A stretch of 5,351 bases of DNA, taken from Bordetella parapertussis (lineage in GTDB: Bacteria; Pseudomonadota; Gammaproteobacteria; Burkholderiales; Burkholderiaceae_B). The notes under the pieces were generated by a model, which made no database searches, had not been told where the DNA came from, and worked only from the letters and a program-made list of their open reading frames with translations. The translations under genes and the position numbers were made by a program. Shown piece by piece: positions 1 through 5,351 of this stretch (position 1 is the stretch's first letter; every line of letters starts with the position of its first letter). The DNA is taken from positions 1 to 5,351 of the forward strand of contig CAMBLP010000146.1 in NCBI GenBank assembly GCA_945868195.1, read 5' to 3'.

Positions 1-696
1 GTCGTAGGGTGTGTCCCACTGCACGATACGACCCTCGGACATGACGCCGATATGATCTGCAATCGCAAAGGCTTCAAATTGGTCGTGTGTAACGAGCAAG
101 GCGGTCACGCCATTGGCTTTTAAAATATCTCGCATTTCACTGGCGAGTCTTTCGCGTAGATCAATGTCGAGACTGGAGAAGGGCTCATCGAGCAAAATCA
201 AGTCAGGCTCGGGTGCCATGGCGCGCGCGAGCGCGACGCGTTGCTGTTGACCGCCGCTCAATTCATGCGGGTAAGCACCCGCCTTGTCCGCGAGAGAGAC
301 GCGCTCAAGCCACTGGAGTCCGACCTCACGGCGTTTAGCCGGTGAAAGGGCACGTAACCCGAACATCACGTTTTCTAAAACGCTGAGATGGGGGAAAAGC
401 GCGAAATCCTGAAATACCATTCCAACCTTGCGCAAGTTGGGGGCGACTTGGATATCCGGGGCGCTGACTACTTTGCCATGCATACTGACGGTGCCGTCTT
501 GCAAGGCTTCGAAGCCACAAATGGCTCTGAGAATGGTGGATTTACCACAACCCGAGGGGCCCAGTAAACACGCAATGCTGCCTCGGGCTAGACTGAGGGT
601 TAAATCCCGAACAATCTGCACGCGCCCTGGACCGTCAAGACGCGGGTAACTGATTTCGACGTGATCGAGGGCAAGCAAAGGTGGTGGGGTATTCAT
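1..696 (-). CDS. fbpC: Ferric iron ABC transporter ATP-binding protein, partial (C-terminus off the left edge)
   Basis: This is the ATPase subunit that powers import through the inner-membrane permease. The first 232 residues are present, translated leftward from the ATG at 696, and the frame is still open at base 1. All nucleotide-binding motifs are visible and intact: Walker A GPSGCGKST (residues 46-54), Q-loop Q96 in VFQDFALFPHLSV, signature LSGGQQQR (146-153), Walker B LILLDEP with catalytic E171, D-loop SSLD (174-177) and switch H204 in VTHDQFEA. Proteins of the FbpC/PotA/CysA class are usually about 350 residues, so the missing part is probably the C-terminal TOBE-like regulatory domain. 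The ATG was chosen because the next in-frame codons upstream contain no other ATG before a TAG stop. Only a weak purine stretch (GAGAAAA) precedes it. The gene is divergent from the permease gene, 71 bp away. The iron substrate is inferred from the neighbours; the ATPase alone could also fit sulfate, thiamine or polyamine systems. Confidence 0.93.
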   Translation of the reverse strand, partial: MNTPPPLLALDHVEISYPRLDGPGRVQIVRDLTLSLARGSIACLLGPSGCGKSTILRAICGFEALQDGTVSMHGKVVSAPDIQVAPNLRKVGMVFQDFALFPHLSVLENVMFGLRALSPAKRREVGLQWLERVSLADKAGAYPHELSGGQQQRVALARAMAPEPDLILLDEPFSSLDIDLRERLASEMRDILKANGVTALLVTHDQFEAFAIADHIGVMSEGRIVQWDTPYD

Positions 697-767
697 CTTT
701 ATAATTTTCTCATTAATAGCAGTTTGATTCTAGAACCCTTTTTTATTTTGAGCCGAGCGCAACACGA
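697..767. other. Divergent intergenic region between fbpC-like and fbpB-like genes
   Basis: This short AT-rich gap must hold the promoters of both divergent genes. I see TTGATT at 724-729 as a possible rightward -35, but no good -10 at 16-18 bp from it. AT-rich matches toward the leftward gene (for example TATTAA read on the minus strand) lack a matching -35. A Fur-like stretch around 700-717 (ATAATTTTCTCATTAAT) matches the 19-bp Fur consensus at only about half of the positions. Shared iron control is biologically likely but not shown by the sequence. No strong Shine-Dalgarno site precedes the permease ATG at 768. Confidence 0.5.
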
Positions 768-2360
768 ATGAGTCGAGTCGTTGTCCTGATCGCAGTTTTG
801 TTGTCTTTGCCGCTGCTGGGCCTGTTTATTCCTTTTTTTACTGAGGGCAATGGTGAGGCCGCACAGGAGCTCAGCCGCCAAGGCACTCTGCGACATCTTT
901 GGCAGCACGTATTAGGAGAGTATGTCACGTCCACACTCTTGTTGCTGATCGGGGTGGGGTTTGGGGTGTTTGTCCTTGGGGTCGGCAATGCTTGGCTGGT
1001 CGCCAACTACCAGTTTCCCGGCAAAAAGATCTTCGAATGGGCGCTTATTTTGCCCCTTGCGATTCCGACGTATGTAATGGCCTATCTGTTTGTCGATATT
1101 TTGCAGTTTTCGGGTCCGATTCAAACAATGTTGCGGAACGTCCTGAGCCTCGAGCAACTATGGTTCTTTCCCGATCCGCGCTCTCTGGGCGGCGCGATGT
1201 GGGCGTTTTCTTTTTGTCTATTTCCTTATGTGTACTTGATCGCCCGGACCTCATTTCTGGATCGCAGTGCCCGTTTGTCCGAAGCGGCTGAAACACTGGG
1301 TTATAGCGGCTTTCAAGCGTTTTATCGCTTGGTGCTACCCATGTCGCGTCCTGCGATTTTTGCTGGGATGGCCCTCGCCTTAATGGAGGTCATGGCCGAC
1401 TATGGTGCTGTGGCGTACTTTGGTGTGGAGACGTTTGCGACCGGTATTTTCAGGGCGTGGCTGTCCTTTAGTGACCGCTTGGCCGCTGTGCAGTTGTCAC
1501 TGGGTTTACTGGTCTTTGTGCTGCTGATTTTTTATATCGAGCAGAGCAATCGCGCCCGCATGCGCTACGTGAGCTCCGGTGTTGTGCAACGCGTCTCGCC
1601 TCCTCGTCATTTAAAGGGCAAAAAAGCCTTTGGGGCCTTCGCCGCTTGCGGTTCGACCTTGGTCTGCGCGTTTCTTTTGCCAGTTGCCGCTTTGCTGAAA
1701 CTGTTGTGGGAGCAGGGCTTGAGCCTCGATGCGCGCTACTTGGACTGGTTGCAAAACTCGTTTGGACTCTCTGCTCTCACGGCGTTGATCTCAGTCGCAT
1801 GCGCATTGATTCTGGCCTATGGGGCCAGACTGAGTAAAAGCGCCACCATGCATTGGGTCAATCGGCTGCTGGGGTTAGGGTACGCCTTGCCCGGAGCCGT
1901 GTTGGCCGTGGGTATTTTGTCCGTTTTAGGCTTGTTTCAAATAGCTTGGATCATGTCTGCAACGGTGTCAGTGCTGATTTATGCGTATTTGATTAGGTTT
2001 TTGTCCTCGAGTTTGCAAAGTGTGGAAGCGGGACTTTCACGAATTACGCCCTCGATGGACGGCAGTGCGGCCTTGTTGGGCGCGACCCCTTGGCAAACAA
2101 TGCGCGCCATTCATTTTCCACTCCTCAAACGGAGTGTCCTGACAGCGGGCTTGTTTGTTTTTGTCGATGTGATGAAAGAGTTGCCCGCAACGCTGTTGCT
2201 GCGTCCTTTTAATTTTGACACCCTGGCGGTGGCCACCTATCAGCTCGCCACAGATGAGCGTTTGTCAGAGTTAGCCCTGCCTTCTTTGACGATTGTGGCT
2301 GCTGGGTTGATTCCGGTCATCATTCTTTCTCGTGCAATGTCTAAGGCCAATCGGTATTGA
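768..2360 (+). CDS. fbpB: Ferric iron ABC transporter permease, fused two-domain type
   Basis: This 530-residue inner-membrane protein forms the channel for Fe3+ delivered by the periplasmic binding protein. It has the duplicated architecture of FbpB/AfuB/ThiP-type permeases, with two homologous membrane halves of about six helices each. Hydrophobic segments are seen near residues 4-24, 54-78, 90-111, 141-160, 195-218 and 240-257, then 287-312, 333-351, 366-390, 393-412, 457-476 and 500-521. Each half carries an EAA loop, which docks on the ATPase: residues 172-197 (EAAETLGYSGFQAFYRLVLP) and a more divergent copy at 431-457 (DGSAALLGATPWQTMRAIHF). The following MKELPATLLLRPFNFDTLA (469-487) is typical of the C-terminal half of this family. 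The length is normal and no break is visible. It starts 71 bp from the divergent ATPase gene, and its stop codon overlaps the Fur-box-like promoter of the binding protein. A thiamine permease (ThiP) is the main alternative; the ferric-binding protein next door favours iron. Confidence 0.93.
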   Translation: MSRVVVLIAVLLSLPLLGLFIPFFTEGNGEAAQELSRQGTLRHLWQHVLGEYVTSTLLLLIGVGFGVFVLGVGNAWLVANYQFPGKKIFEWALILPLAIPTYVMAYLFVDILQFSGPIQTMLRNVLSLEQLWFFPDPRSLGGAMWAFSFCLFPYVYLIARTSFLDRSARLSEAAETLGYSGFQAFYRLVLPMSRPAIFAGMALALMEVMADYGAVAYFGVETFATGIFRAWLSFSDRLAAVQLSLGLLVFVLLIFYIEQSNRARMRYVSSGVVQRVSPPRHLKGKKAFGAFAACGSTLVCAFLLPVAALLKLLWEQGLSLDARYLDWLQNSFGLSALTALISVACALILAYGARLSKSATMHWVNRLLGLGYALPGAVLAVGILSVLGLFQIAWIMSATVSVLIYAYLIRFLSSSLQSVEAGLSRITPSMDGSAALLGATPWQTMRAIHFPLLKRSVLTAGLFVFVDVMKELPATLLLRPFNFDTLAVATYQLATDERLSELALPSLTIVAAGLIPVIILSRAMSKANRY

Positions 2361-2386
2361 TAATGATTCGCATTTAGTGTTATGAT
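2357..2386 (+). promoter_or_regulatory. Promoter of the binding-protein gene (extended -10 type)
   Basis: A -35 element TTGATA (2357-2362, 5 of 6 to consensus) and a -10 element TATGAT (2381-2386, 5 of 6) are separated by 18 bp. A TGn extension lies directly upstream of the -10 (TG at 2378-2379). Transcription would start near 2393, giving a leader of about 34 nt before the ATG at 2427. The -35 overlaps the last two codons of the permease gene, so the binding protein can be expressed separately and more strongly than the permease. This is the usual need, because binding proteins outnumber membrane complexes. The promoter is predicted from sequence only. Confidence 0.72.
2359..2377 (+). promoter_or_regulatory. 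Fur-box-like operator within the fbpA promoter
   Basis: GATAATGATTCGCATTTAG matches the classical 19-bp Fur consensus (GATAATGATAATCATTATC) at 13 positions, including the first nine without a break. The core AATG-N5-CATT (2362-2374) is an inverted repeat. It fills the spacer between the -35 and -10 elements, where bound Fe2+-Fur would block RNA polymerase. This fits an iron-uptake gene repressed when iron is sufficient. Its first two bases are also the last two of the permease TGA stop codon. Fur binding is inferred and not shown. Confidence 0.72.
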
Positions 2387-2426
2387 GAGTGTTCTGACTC
2401 TTCGTGCTTTTACGGATCATTCTTCG

Positions 2427-3485
2427 ATGAACAAGCAATACGTTTTCAAAACTTTCGCCGTCGGCCTACTGTCGATCGCTGCTGTTGGGGGAGCTCTCGC
2501 TCAGACGAGTAAGCCCGCTCAAGAGCTCAATATCTACTCCGCGCGTCACTATCAGACCGATGAGCTTCTATACAGTGGCTTTACCAAGGCGACAGGGATC
2601 AAGATCAATCGTATCGAGGCGAGCGACAACGCCCTGATAGAGCGTTTGAAAAGCGAGGGCGCTAAAAGTCCCGCAGATGTGATTTTGCTGGTGGATGCTG
2701 CCCGCTTGTGGCGCGCTGAAAAGGATGGCATGTTTCAGTCCTTCCAGTCAGCCTTGATTGACGAGCGTATTCCGCAAAACTTGAGAGCGAAAGCCGAGGG
2801 CGGGGGCAGCACCTGGGTAGGTTACTCCACCCGCGCACGCGTCATCGTCTACAACAAGGCCCGCGTCAAACCTGAGGATGTAAACACCTACGAAAAACTA
2901 GCAGATCCTGTGAACAAAGGAAAGGTTTGCACGCGGTCTGGTTCGCACCCCTATATGTTGTCCCTTGTGGGGGCGATGATTGACCGTAGCGGAGAGACCG
3001 CGACCGAGGCGTGGGCTAAGGGCATGGTGGCCAACCAAGCACGCGCGCCACGTGGTGGAGATACGGATCAGATCAAAGCCGTCGCCGCAGGCGAATGTGG
3101 CGTGGCGCTCACAAACTCCTATTATTTTGTACGGATGTTGCGCTCTACCAAGCCCGAGGATCAAGCCCTCATGGCCAAGGTGGGCTTCTTGTGGCCCAAT
3201 CAAGCGACCAGCGGTACGCATATCAATATCGCAGGGGGTGGGATCGCCAAAAATGCACCACACCCAGAGGCCGCCAAGAAGTTTCTTGAGTACCTCGCAA
3301 CCGATGCCGCGCAGGTTTATTTTGCAGATGGTAATAATGAGTGGCCCGCAGTCGCCTCGGTTGAGATTGAAAATCCAGGCTTAAAACAGCTCGGATCTTT
3401 CAAGGTAGAGGACGTTTCCGTCGCCGCGATGGGTCGCAACCAAATCGCGGCTCAGAAAATTCTGGATCGTGCACGCTTTAAATAA
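2427..3485 (+). CDS. fbpA: Periplasmic ferric iron-binding protein of the ABC importer
   Basis: This 352-residue exported protein captures Fe3+ in the periplasm and hands it to the permease. The signal peptide is clear: basic MNKQYVFK, a hydrophobic core to about residue 22, and a signal peptidase I site ALA|Q after residue 25. Family features of FbpA/FutA proteins follow: NIYSARHYQTDE (35-46) at the start of the first lobe, STRARVIVYNK (134-144), and the paired tyrosines in TNSYYFVRML (229-238). In known FbpA/FutA structures the paired tyrosines coordinate Fe3+. C168 and C224 are the only cysteines and could form a disulfide. The frame is also open from an ATG at 2382 (367 residues). That start would put 15 extra residues before the signal peptide and lies inside the predicted -10, so 2427 is preferred. 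Only a weak ribosome-binding site (ACGGA, near 2412) is seen. The stop TAA is backed by an in-frame TGA two codons later. A strong hairpin terminator follows. Confidence 0.92.
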   Translation: MNKQYVFKTFAVGLLSIAAVGGALAQTSKPAQELNIYSARHYQTDELLYSGFTKATGIKINRIEASDNALIERLKSEGAKSPADVILLVDAARLWRAEKDGMFQSFQSALIDERIPQNLRAKAEGGGSTWVGYSTRARVIVYNKARVKPEDVNTYEKLADPVNKGKVCTRSGSHPYMLSLVGAMIDRSGETATEAWAKGMVANQARAPRGGDTDQIKAVAAGECGVALTNSYYFVRMLRSTKPEDQALMAKVGFLWPNQATSGTHINIAGGGIAKNAPHPEAAKKFLEYLATDAAQVYFADGNNEWPAVASVEIENPGLKQLGSFKVEDVSVAAMGRNQIAAQKILDRARFK

Positions 3486-3489
3486 GTTT

Positions 3490-3527
3490 GAAGTGAAGAA
3501 GAAGTGAAGAAGTGAAGAAGAAGTGAA
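3490..3527 (+). repeat. Perfect 19-bp tandem duplication
   Basis: The unit GAAGTGAAGAAGAAGTGAA occurs twice without a gap (3490-3508 and 3509-3527). Each unit contains two copies of GAAGTGAA, so the octamer appears four times, spaced 11, 8 and 11 bp. It sits just past the fbpA-like stop codon and before the hairpin terminator. The top strand has no C from 3477 to 3532. It is not translated in the fbpA frame because two in-frame stops precede it. The copies could have arisen by slippage. Confidence 0.9.
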
Positions 3528-3563
3528 AAAATCCCGCGAACTTTTAAATTCGCGGGATTTTTT
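3526..3563. terminator. Bidirectional intrinsic terminator between convergent genes
   Basis: A perfect 10-bp stem, ATCCCGCGAA (3531-3540) with TTCGCGGGAT (3549-3558), encloses the 8-nt loop CTTTTAAA. Six A's lie on the left flank (3526-3531) and six T's on the right (3558-3563). Read rightward it is a hairpin plus U-tract for the binding-protein transcript. Read leftward it is the same for the 457-residue protein gene, whose stop codon is about 30 bp away. The A and T runs can also pair and lengthen the stem. Confidence 0.9.
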
Positions 3564-3568
3564 ATTTG

Positions 3569-3590
3569 AGTTTCTTAAATTTTAGAAACT
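3569..3590. repeat. Second, AT-rich inverted repeat overlapping the end of the leftward gene
   Basis: AGTTTCT (3569-3575) and AGAAACT (3584-3590) are exact reverse complements separated by 8 nt. The central bases also pair partly, so 20 of 22 positions are symmetric. The last base belongs to the TAA stop of the leftward gene. It is not followed by a T-run in the leftward direction, so it is probably a 3'-end stability hairpin or has no function rather than being a terminator on its own. Confidence 0.45.
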
Positions 3591-4963
3591 TAAGCACCCC
3601 AGGGACGGATCGCAGCTTTGAGTTTCTTGTAGCCATCGATATAACGTGGGCGATTGCCCGCGTAGATTTTGTCGAAGGTCGCAAGTTGCTCGTCCAGCCA
3701 CTTGGCCAACTCTTTGTTGTCTGGGTTCGCGGCTTTGTAGGCCTCGTTGATCAGAACAAAGTGGATACGTGGATCATAGGGCTGCTTTTCGCCGCCGACT
3801 GTTTCGTCGCCGTCCAGCAAACGCAACAACATGGCATCTGCTGAGCCAAGTGTCTGTTCGTAAATGGGGGCGCCATGCACGCGATACATCACGCTAGTCA
3901 TGTCTTTGCCGTTGGTCATGGTGAAACCCATGTCCACCCATAATTTCTTCATGTCGACTTTGGCACCAACTTTATCTAGTACGATCTGGCCCCAATCACG
4001 CAAGACGTCAGGCGCGTCGGCCATCAAGTCGGTCAGACGATCGCCGTCCAAGTCTGTGGCGTAAACGATGCAAGGACGCTGACGAATCATGTCATGCAAC
4101 AACAAACCGAAGTTGGTGTCGGAAATGTGTTCGTAAATGTCGCCTGTCCAGTTTTCCATGCCAGCTTTGAAGTCCTTGGGGAGCAAGGCGACGATGGCAT
4201 CGACACTAGCGCGGTGCTCTTCGTAGGCGTCCACGGTGTACTGACGCTTGAGCTTGAACTTAGTGCCCTGCATTAACCAACGCATGATGCCTGCGTTGAT
4301 TGCGTCTTCTTGAGCCTGTGTGGGCTTGGTTGCCACGCGGCCGATTTGACCCGTCTCGTGCACCATTTTCAAGAACAGACGCGCAGCATAGGCCATGCGA
4401 ATGCCGGGAGTGTTCATTTCGGAGTGAATCACGCCAGTGGCATGATCGATATTGAATTTCTTTTTGTCCTGCGAGTAAGGCAGACCTGGCATAAAGCGGA
4501 TGCTGGTGATGCCACCATATGGGCGCACGTTGCAATACACGCCTGCCGCGGTCCGCAAGGGAGCGTTTGCGGACTTGCCGTTCACGACGACTTTTTTGCC
4601 GCCTTCGTTGACCATAAAGTCACCGGCTGTCGACCATTTCAGTGCGGTGTAGTCCAGCTTGCCGAACCACTCGAGTGACTGGAGTTTGCTGTCGTGACGG
4701 AACTGGGCCATCATCGGGACGCCGAGGAAAGGCAGACCCAGCACGTCGAGTGCCATCAGCGTACCGTTCAAAGCGAACATGTCCGTAAAAGCGTGGGCAA
4801 CGGGCTTGACGCCACCTTTTGCGTTGCCGCCTTCCCAGATGATTGCGTCAGGGCAACCAACGGGTTTGGCCGATGAGCGTTTGTAAATGCCATCGAGCAT
4901 TTTAAAAAGATCGCCGTTCTGTTCTTCTTGGGCGATTTTTAGCAAATCCAATTCTTGTGCCAT
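3590..4963 (-). CDS. Conserved-looking protein of unknown function, 457 residues
   Basis: I do not recognise a family. The protein is a complete single frame with no signal peptide, so it is probably cytosolic and soluble. The most hydrophobic stretch (64-85, ALNGTLMALDVLGLPFLGVP) contains several glycines and prolines and reads as a buried core rather than a membrane span. Segments that look conserved because they are rich in G, P, H and aromatic residues are WEGGNAKGG (43-51), FRHDSKLQSLEWFGKLDY (88-105), NVRPYGGITSIRFMPGLPYS (145-164), and NIDHATGVIHSEMNTPG (171-187). The C-terminal half contains YATDLDGDRLTDL (301-313) and VMYRVHGAPIYEQTLGSADA (358-377). I see no P-loop, Rossmann GxGxxG, zinc-finger, helix-turn-helix or PLP-lysine signature. 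The start is supported by GAGG on the minus strand (4974-4977), 10 nt from the ATG. It runs in the same direction as the monooxygenase gene upstream, with 142 bp between, and ends at the shared terminator. An enzyme is likely from its composition, but no reaction can be named. Confidence 0.88.
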   Translation of the reverse strand: MAQELDLLKIAQEEQNGDLFKMLDGIYKRSSAKPVGCPDAIIWEGGNAKGGVKPVAHAFTDMFALNGTLMALDVLGLPFLGVPMMAQFRHDSKLQSLEWFGKLDYTALKWSTAGDFMVNEGGKKVVVNGKSANAPLRTAAGVYCNVRPYGGITSIRFMPGLPYSQDKKKFNIDHATGVIHSEMNTPGIRMAYAARLFLKMVHETGQIGRVATKPTQAQEDAINAGIMRWLMQGTKFKLKRQYTVDAYEEHRASVDAIVALLPKDFKAGMENWTGDIYEHISDTNFGLLLHDMIRQRPCIVYATDLDGDRLTDLMADAPDVLRDWGQIVLDKVGAKVDMKKLWVDMGFTMTNGKDMTSVMYRVHGAPIYEQTLGSADAMLLRLLDGDETVGGEKQPYDPRIHFVLINEAYKAANPDNKELAKWLDEQLATFDKIYAGNRPRYIDGYKKLKAAIRPWGA

Positions 4964-5016
4964 GAGCGTAAAGCCTCAAATTTTGAAGTGAGTAAAAGAC
5001 ATTTGTACAACTAGGG

Positions 5017-5045
5017 ATTATCGCACTAGTGGCGGATGTCACCAA
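5017..5045 (-). promoter_or_regulatory. Candidate promoter of the 457-residue protein gene
   Basis: Read leftward, TTGGTG (5045-5040) and GATAAT (5022-5017) are separated by 17 bp. The -10 matches TATAAT at 5 of 6 positions; the -35 matches TTGACA at only 3. The start point would be near 5010, giving a leader of about 45 nt. The spacing and strong -10 make it the best candidate in this gap, but the evidence is modest. Confidence 0.42.
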
Positions 5046-5059
5046 ATTACTTAAATAAA

Positions 5060-5079
5060 AATATATTGATCGATATATT
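5060..5079. promoter_or_regulatory. 20-bp near-perfect AT-rich palindrome, possible operator
   Basis: AATATATTGATCGATATATT is a reverse-complement palindrome with one mismatched pair out of ten (5067/5072). It lies about 15 bp upstream of the candidate -35 for the leftward gene, a position suited to an activator or a dimeric regulator. Read leftward it is followed by TTTTTATTT, so it could instead act as a weak AU-rich terminator for the monooxygenase transcript. The palindrome is a direct observation; its role is inferred. Confidence 0.5.
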
Positions 5080-5105
5080 ATTTTGACTTGATTTAACTTA
5101 CGGTC

Positions 5106-5351
5106 TTATCTCGTGGCCTGAAACTTAAAGCCTCGATAGTTGTCTTTGATGACATCCTCGCAAATATCGCGATAGTGACTTAAACCGCCCGCGTAAGGCA
5201 TGAACACTTGTGGTTTGCCCGGAACGTTTGCGCCGAGATACCAAGAGTGTTTAACCTTGGGGAGTAGGGTGGCATTGGCCGCCGCATCGACCTGTGCTTG
5301 CCAGAGATCCCCCGATTGTTCGGGAACCTCGATGCAATCCAGACCCTTGTC
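5106..5351 (-). CDS. Flavin-dependent Baeyer-Villiger-type monooxygenase, C-terminal fragment (N-terminus off the right edge)
   Basis: The last 81 residues of a leftward gene are present, ending at TAA (5108-5106). The segment HSWYLGANVPGKPQVFMPYA (35-54 of the fragment), followed by GGLSHYRDICEDVIKDNYRGFKF, is the typical C-terminal end of cyclohexanone/phenylacetone monooxygenase-like proteins. There, xSWYxGANVPGKPR and YxGGxxxYRxxCDEVxxxxYxGF are recurrent. Such enzymes use FAD and NADPH to insert an oxygen next to a ketone, giving an ester or lactone; the family also includes broader flavin-containing monooxygenases. The FAD- and NADPH-binding Rossmann motifs and the BVMO fingerprint lie outside the window, so the subtype and substrate cannot be set. 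It is upstream of, and in the same direction as, the 457-residue unknown protein. Confidence 0.88.
   Translation of the reverse strand, partial: DKGLDCIEVPEQSGDLWQAQVDAAANATLLPKVKHSWYLGANVPGKPQVFMPYAGGLSHYRDICEDVIKDNYRGFKFQATR

Larger units (their letters stand above)
4964..5105. other. Intergenic region upstream of the 457-residue protein gene
   Basis: This 142-bp AT-rich gap separates two leftward genes. It holds a ribosome-binding site (GAGG on the minus strand at 4974-4977), a plausible promoter (5017-5045), the 8-bp palindrome CACTAGTG (5024-5031) between the promoter elements, and a 20-bp AT-rich palindrome (5060-5079). No open frame or RNA gene is apparent in it. The gap suggests that the 457-residue protein can be transcribed on its own. 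Confidence 0.6.

Noticed and set aside
697..720. Fur-box-like stretch in the divergent gap (ATAATTTTCTCATTAAT)
   Set aside because: In its best alignments it matches the 19-bp consensus at only about nine positions, close to what AT-rich DNA gives by chance, and it has no clear inverted symmetry.
2382..2426. N-terminal extension of the binding protein from the ATG at 2382
   Set aside because: The ATG lies inside the predicted -10 element, has no ribosome-binding site, and would place 15 residues in front of a complete signal peptide.
2898..3384. Open frames on both strands over the binding-protein gene (121 and 134 residues)
   Set aside because: They overlap a clearly real gene. Their translations are rich in Arg, Pro and His with no recognisable domain, and they have no ribosome-binding site, as expected of shadow frames.
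3490..3527. Short direct repeats considered as a CRISPR array or iteron set
   Set aside because: There are only two 19-bp units with no spacers, no cas or replication genes nearby, and a location directly between a gene end and a terminator.
4040..4063. DLDGDRLTDL in the unknown protein (304-313) as an EF-hand or FG-GAP calcium-binding loop
   Set aside because: It is a single copy in an apparently cytosolic protein. It lacks the acidic residue expected at EF-hand position 12, and FG-GAP loops normally occur in repeats. It may be chance.
4094..4876. Rightward open frames opposite the 457-residue gene
   Set aside because: They are antisense shadows of a longer frame that has a ribosome-binding site and good composition. 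They show no family features.
3590..4963. Assignment of the unknown protein to phosphoenolpyruvate carboxykinase
   Set aside because: It is too short for the GTP-type enzyme and has no P-loop or kinase-type nucleotide-binding signature. No residue blocks match.

Overview
The window looks like a chromosomal segment of a Gram-negative proteobacterium, most likely a betaproteobacterium (Burkholderiales-like). The basis is the style of the Fur-box promoter, the periplasmic iron-binding protein and moderate base composition. This placement is inferred from protein character and was not checked against any database.

Left part (1-3485): a periplasmic-binding-protein-dependent ferric-iron ABC importer of the Fbp/Afu/Fut type, split into two divergent units. 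The ATPase gene (fbpC-like) runs leftward off the window edge. A 71-bp gap separates it from a rightward two-domain permease gene (fbpB-like), followed by the periplasmic ferric-binding protein gene (fbpA-like). The binding protein has its own promoter: a near-consensus extended -10 element whose spacer is almost filled by a Fur-box-like sequence. That sequence begins inside the permease stop codon. The -10 lies on top of the upstream ATG at 2382, so the usable start is the ATG at 2427, which begins a clean signal peptide. Together the three proteins would capture Fe3+ in the periplasm and pump it across the inner membrane when iron is scarce.

Middle (3486-3589): a convergent intergenic region. 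It holds a perfect 19-bp tandem duplication (GAAGTGAA-rich and free of C), a strong GC-rich hairpin flanked by A and T runs that should terminate transcription from both sides, and a second weaker inverted repeat that reaches the stop codon of the leftward gene.

Right part (3590-5351): two leftward genes. The first encodes a complete 457-residue, apparently cytosolic protein that I could not assign to a family. Upstream of it lie 142 bp with a plausible promoter and a nearly perfect 20-bp AT-rich palindrome. The window closes with the C-terminal 81 residues of a flavin-dependent Baeyer-Villiger-type monooxygenase. The unassigned protein may belong to the same catabolic locus, but only position and orientation support this.

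I see no RNA genes, CRISPR arrays or insertion sequences.
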